Positions 47,197-48,740 of a stretch of DNA of 48,740 bases are shown here, piece after piece. The stretch's first letter is position 1. Each line of letters starts with the position of its first letter. The notes beneath the pieces were generated by a model. The model saw only the letters and a program-made list of their open reading frames with translations. It made no database searches and was not told the DNA's origin. The translations under genes and the position numbers were made by a program. The stretch is from Pseudomonadota bacterium (lineage in GTDB: Bacteria > Pseudomonadota > Gammaproteobacteria > Burkholderiales > Rhodocyclaceae), in assembly GCA_018261905.1 (NCBI GenBank), contig JAGTRU010000028.1, forward strand, positions 1 through 48,740, written 5' to 3'.

Positions 47197-48740
47197 GTGC
47201 TTGAAGCCTATCGCGCCCATGTCGCCGAACGTGCAGCCCTCGGTATCCCGCCGCTGCCGTTGTCCAAGCAACAGACCACCGAGGCCCTGCTGAAAAATCC
47301 GCCCGCTGGCGAAGAAGCTGCCCTGGTCGAGCTGATCACCTACCGTGTGCCGGCCGGTGTCGATGATGCCGCCAAGGTCAAGGCCGAGTTCCTGGCCAAG
47401 GTTGCCAAGGGCGAAGAAGCCTGTGCCCTGATCTCCAAGGAAAAAGCCACCGAACTGCTCGGCACCATGCTCGGCGGTTTCAACGTCAAGCCGCTGATCG
47501 ACCTGCTGGCTGATGGTGCTGTCGGCGCCGTTGCCGCCGAAGGCCTGAAGAAGACCCTGCTGGTCTTCGATTTCTTCCACGATGTCGCCGAACTGGCCAA
47601 GGCCGGTAACGCCAATGCCAAGGCTGTGATGCAGTCCTGGGCCGACGCCGAGTGGTTCACCTCGCGTCCGGAAGTGCCGGCTTCGCAGAAGCTGACCGTC
47701 TTCAAGGTGACCGGCGAAACCAATACCGACGACCTGTCGCCGGCGCCGGATGCCTGGTCGCGTCCTGACATCCCGCTGCACGCCCTGGCCATGCTGAAGA
47801 ACCCGCGTCCGGGTATCGAAGCTGACGAGCCGGGCTCGCGCGGTCCGTTGAAGCAACTGGAAAAGCTGGCTGCCAAGGGCAACCTGATCGCCTACGTCGG
47901 TGACGTGGTCGGTACCGGTTCTTCGCGCAAGTCCGCCACCAACTCGGTGCTGTGGTTCACCGGCGAAGATATCCCCTTCGTCCCGAACAAGCGTTTTGGC
48001 GGTTTCTGTCTGGGTTCCAAGATTGCCCCGATCTTCTTCAACACCATGGAAGATGCCGGTGCCCTGCCGATCGAAATCGATTGCAGCGCCATGGACATGG
48101 GCGACGAGATCGAACTGAAGGTCGATCAGGCTACCGGCAAGGTCACCGCCACCAAGAACGGTGCCGTGATCGCCGAATCGCAACTGAAGACCCTGGTGAT
48201 CATGGATGAAGTCCGCGCCGGCGGCCGTATTCCGCTGATCATCGGTCGCGGCTTGACCACCAAGGCGCGTGAATTCCTCGGTCTGCCGCAATCCACGCTG
48301 TTCCGCCTGCCGCAAAACCCGGCCGACGACGGCAAGGGTTACTCGCTGGCCCAGAAGATGGTTGGCAAGGCCTGTGGCGTGACCGGCATCCTGCCGGGCA
48401 CCTACTGCGAGCCGAAGATGACTACCGTGGGTTCGCAAGACACCACCGGCCCGATGACGCGCGACGAACTCAAGGATCTGGCCTGCCTCGGCTTCTCCGC
48501 CGACCTTGTCATGCAGTCCTTCTGCCACACCGCTGCTTATCCGAAGCTGGTCGACGTCCGCATGCACCGCGAACTGCCGTCCTTCATCAGCACCCGTGGC
48601 GGCGTTGCGCTGCGTCCGGGCGACGGCGTCATCCACTCCTGGCTGAACCGCCTGCTGCTGCCGGATACCGTCGGTACCGGCGGTGACTCGCACACCCGTT
48701 TCCCGATCGGCATCTCCTTCCCGGCCGGTTCCGGTCTGGT
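47197..48740 (+). CDS. acnB: Aconitate hydratase B (C-terminus outside window)
   Basis: The frame begins at the GTG at 47197, preceded by AAAGGAAG, and runs open to the right edge (514 codons of the usual ~860). It reads [20 protein letters not shown], the AcnB N-terminus, then the HEAT-like domain ([40 protein letters not shown]), the swivel domain ([40 protein letters not shown]), and the start of the catalytic part ([45 protein letters not shown]). Cluster cysteines beyond the first are out of the window. It catalyses citrate-isocitrate isomerisation in the TCA cycle with a 4Fe-4S cluster. An opposite-strand open frame over 47179-48693 is a shadow. Confidence 0.96.
   Translation, partial: MLEAYRAHVAERAALGIPPLPLSKQQTTEALLKNPPAGEEAALVELITYRVPAGVDDAAKVKAEFLAKVAKGEEACALISKEKATELLGTMLGGFNVKPLIDLLADGAVGAVAAEGLKKTLLVFDFFHDVAELAKAGNANAKAVMQSWADAEWFTSRPEVPASQKLTVFKVTGETNTDDLSPAPDAWSRPDIPLHALAMLKNPRPGIEADEPGSRGPLKQLEKLAAKGNLIAYVGDVVGTGSSRKSATNSVLWFTGEDIPFVPNKRFGGFCLGSKIAPIFFNTMEDAGALPIEIDCSAMDMGDEIELKVDQATGKVTATKNGAVIAESQLKTLVIMDEVRAGGRIPLIIGRGLTTKAREFLGLPQSTLFRLPQNPADDGKGYSLAQKMVGKACGVTGILPGTYCEPKMTTVGSQDTTGPMTRDELKDLACLGFSADLVMQSFCHTAAYPKLVDVRMHRELPSFISTRGGVALRPGDGVIHSWLNRLLLPDTVGTGGDSHTRFPIGISFPAGSGL

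Noticed and set aside
47179..48693. 504-codon leftward open frame over the acnB region
   Set aside because: The plus strand encodes unmistakable aconitase B; the leftward product has no recognisable motif.

Overview
The window looks like chromosome from a Gram-negative betaproteobacterium, most probably of the Rhodocyclales (Dechloromonas/Azonexus-like). This is an inference from gene content (DUF2863, AcnB with a GTG start, many LysR/TonB/GGDEF-EAL genes, high GC) and not from a marker gene. There are no rRNA or tRNA genes, no CRISPR, no complete insertion sequence and no prophage. Both ends cut genes: a DUF2863 gene on the left and aconitase B on the right.

Layout. 1-3.3 kb: DUF2863 (partial), a periplasmic PEBP-fold protein with its AraC-type regulator, and peroxide-stress protein YaaA. 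3.3-7.6 kb: a leftward iron-uptake operon (TonB receptor, PepSY membrane protein, ferredoxin-reductase-like flavoprotein) behind a good Fur-box candidate. 7.6-8.4 kb: a zinc-ribbon membrane gene broken by one amber codon, then a solitary PIN nuclease. 8.6-10.3 kb: phosphoglucomutase. 10.3-13.6 kb: a four-gene leftward operon (small membrane protein, SDR-DoxX fusion, DUF2269, DUF4166) and its GbsR/MarR-type regulator. The regulator gene and the operon each carry the same palindrome at the promoter.

14.0-22.2 kb: the most unusual part. It is a rightward cluster of five secreted or envelope proteins without a recognised function: an outer-membrane barrel, an Ig-like/NTF2-like protein, a TPR lipoprotein, a 1045-residue helical protein with an NTF2-like C-terminus, and a small NTF2-like lipoprotein. 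Three of the five share a similar NTF2-like module, which suggests one co-evolved envelope apparatus. 22.3-23.2 kb: dusC.

23.3-30.9 kb: a block bounded by two oppositely oriented copies of a ~150-bp intergenic repeat. It holds a leftward five-gene set (two flavin-fold proteins, one with a GAF domain; thiamine-dependent E1 alpha and beta; a mono-haem cytochrome c; no E2 or E3) and the divergent katG. 30.9-34.6 kb: a D-malate/tartrate dehydrogenase locus with LysR regulator, solute-binding-like protein and TSUP transporter. 34.7-38.9 kb: a TrmB-like methyltransferase overlapping a YkgJ cysteine-cluster gene, a DUF5710 protein, a LysR/TSUP divergent pair and a DUF1439 protein. 38.9-39.7 kb: a tautomerase gene between two direct repeats, each with a perfect DnaA-box sequence. 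39.7-46.9 kb: a leftward signalling operon (TonB receptor, ABC-type periplasmic binding protein, 1345-aa hybrid kinase with GGDEF-EAL output). 47.2 kb to the end: acnB.

In function the window is mostly chromosomal housekeeping and sensing. Themes are iron and oxidative stress (Fur-type operon, YaaA, KatG), organic-acid metabolism (E1 pair, malate dehydrogenase, aconitase) and surface sensing coupled to c-di-GMP. All assignments come from reading the sequence; no database search was run.
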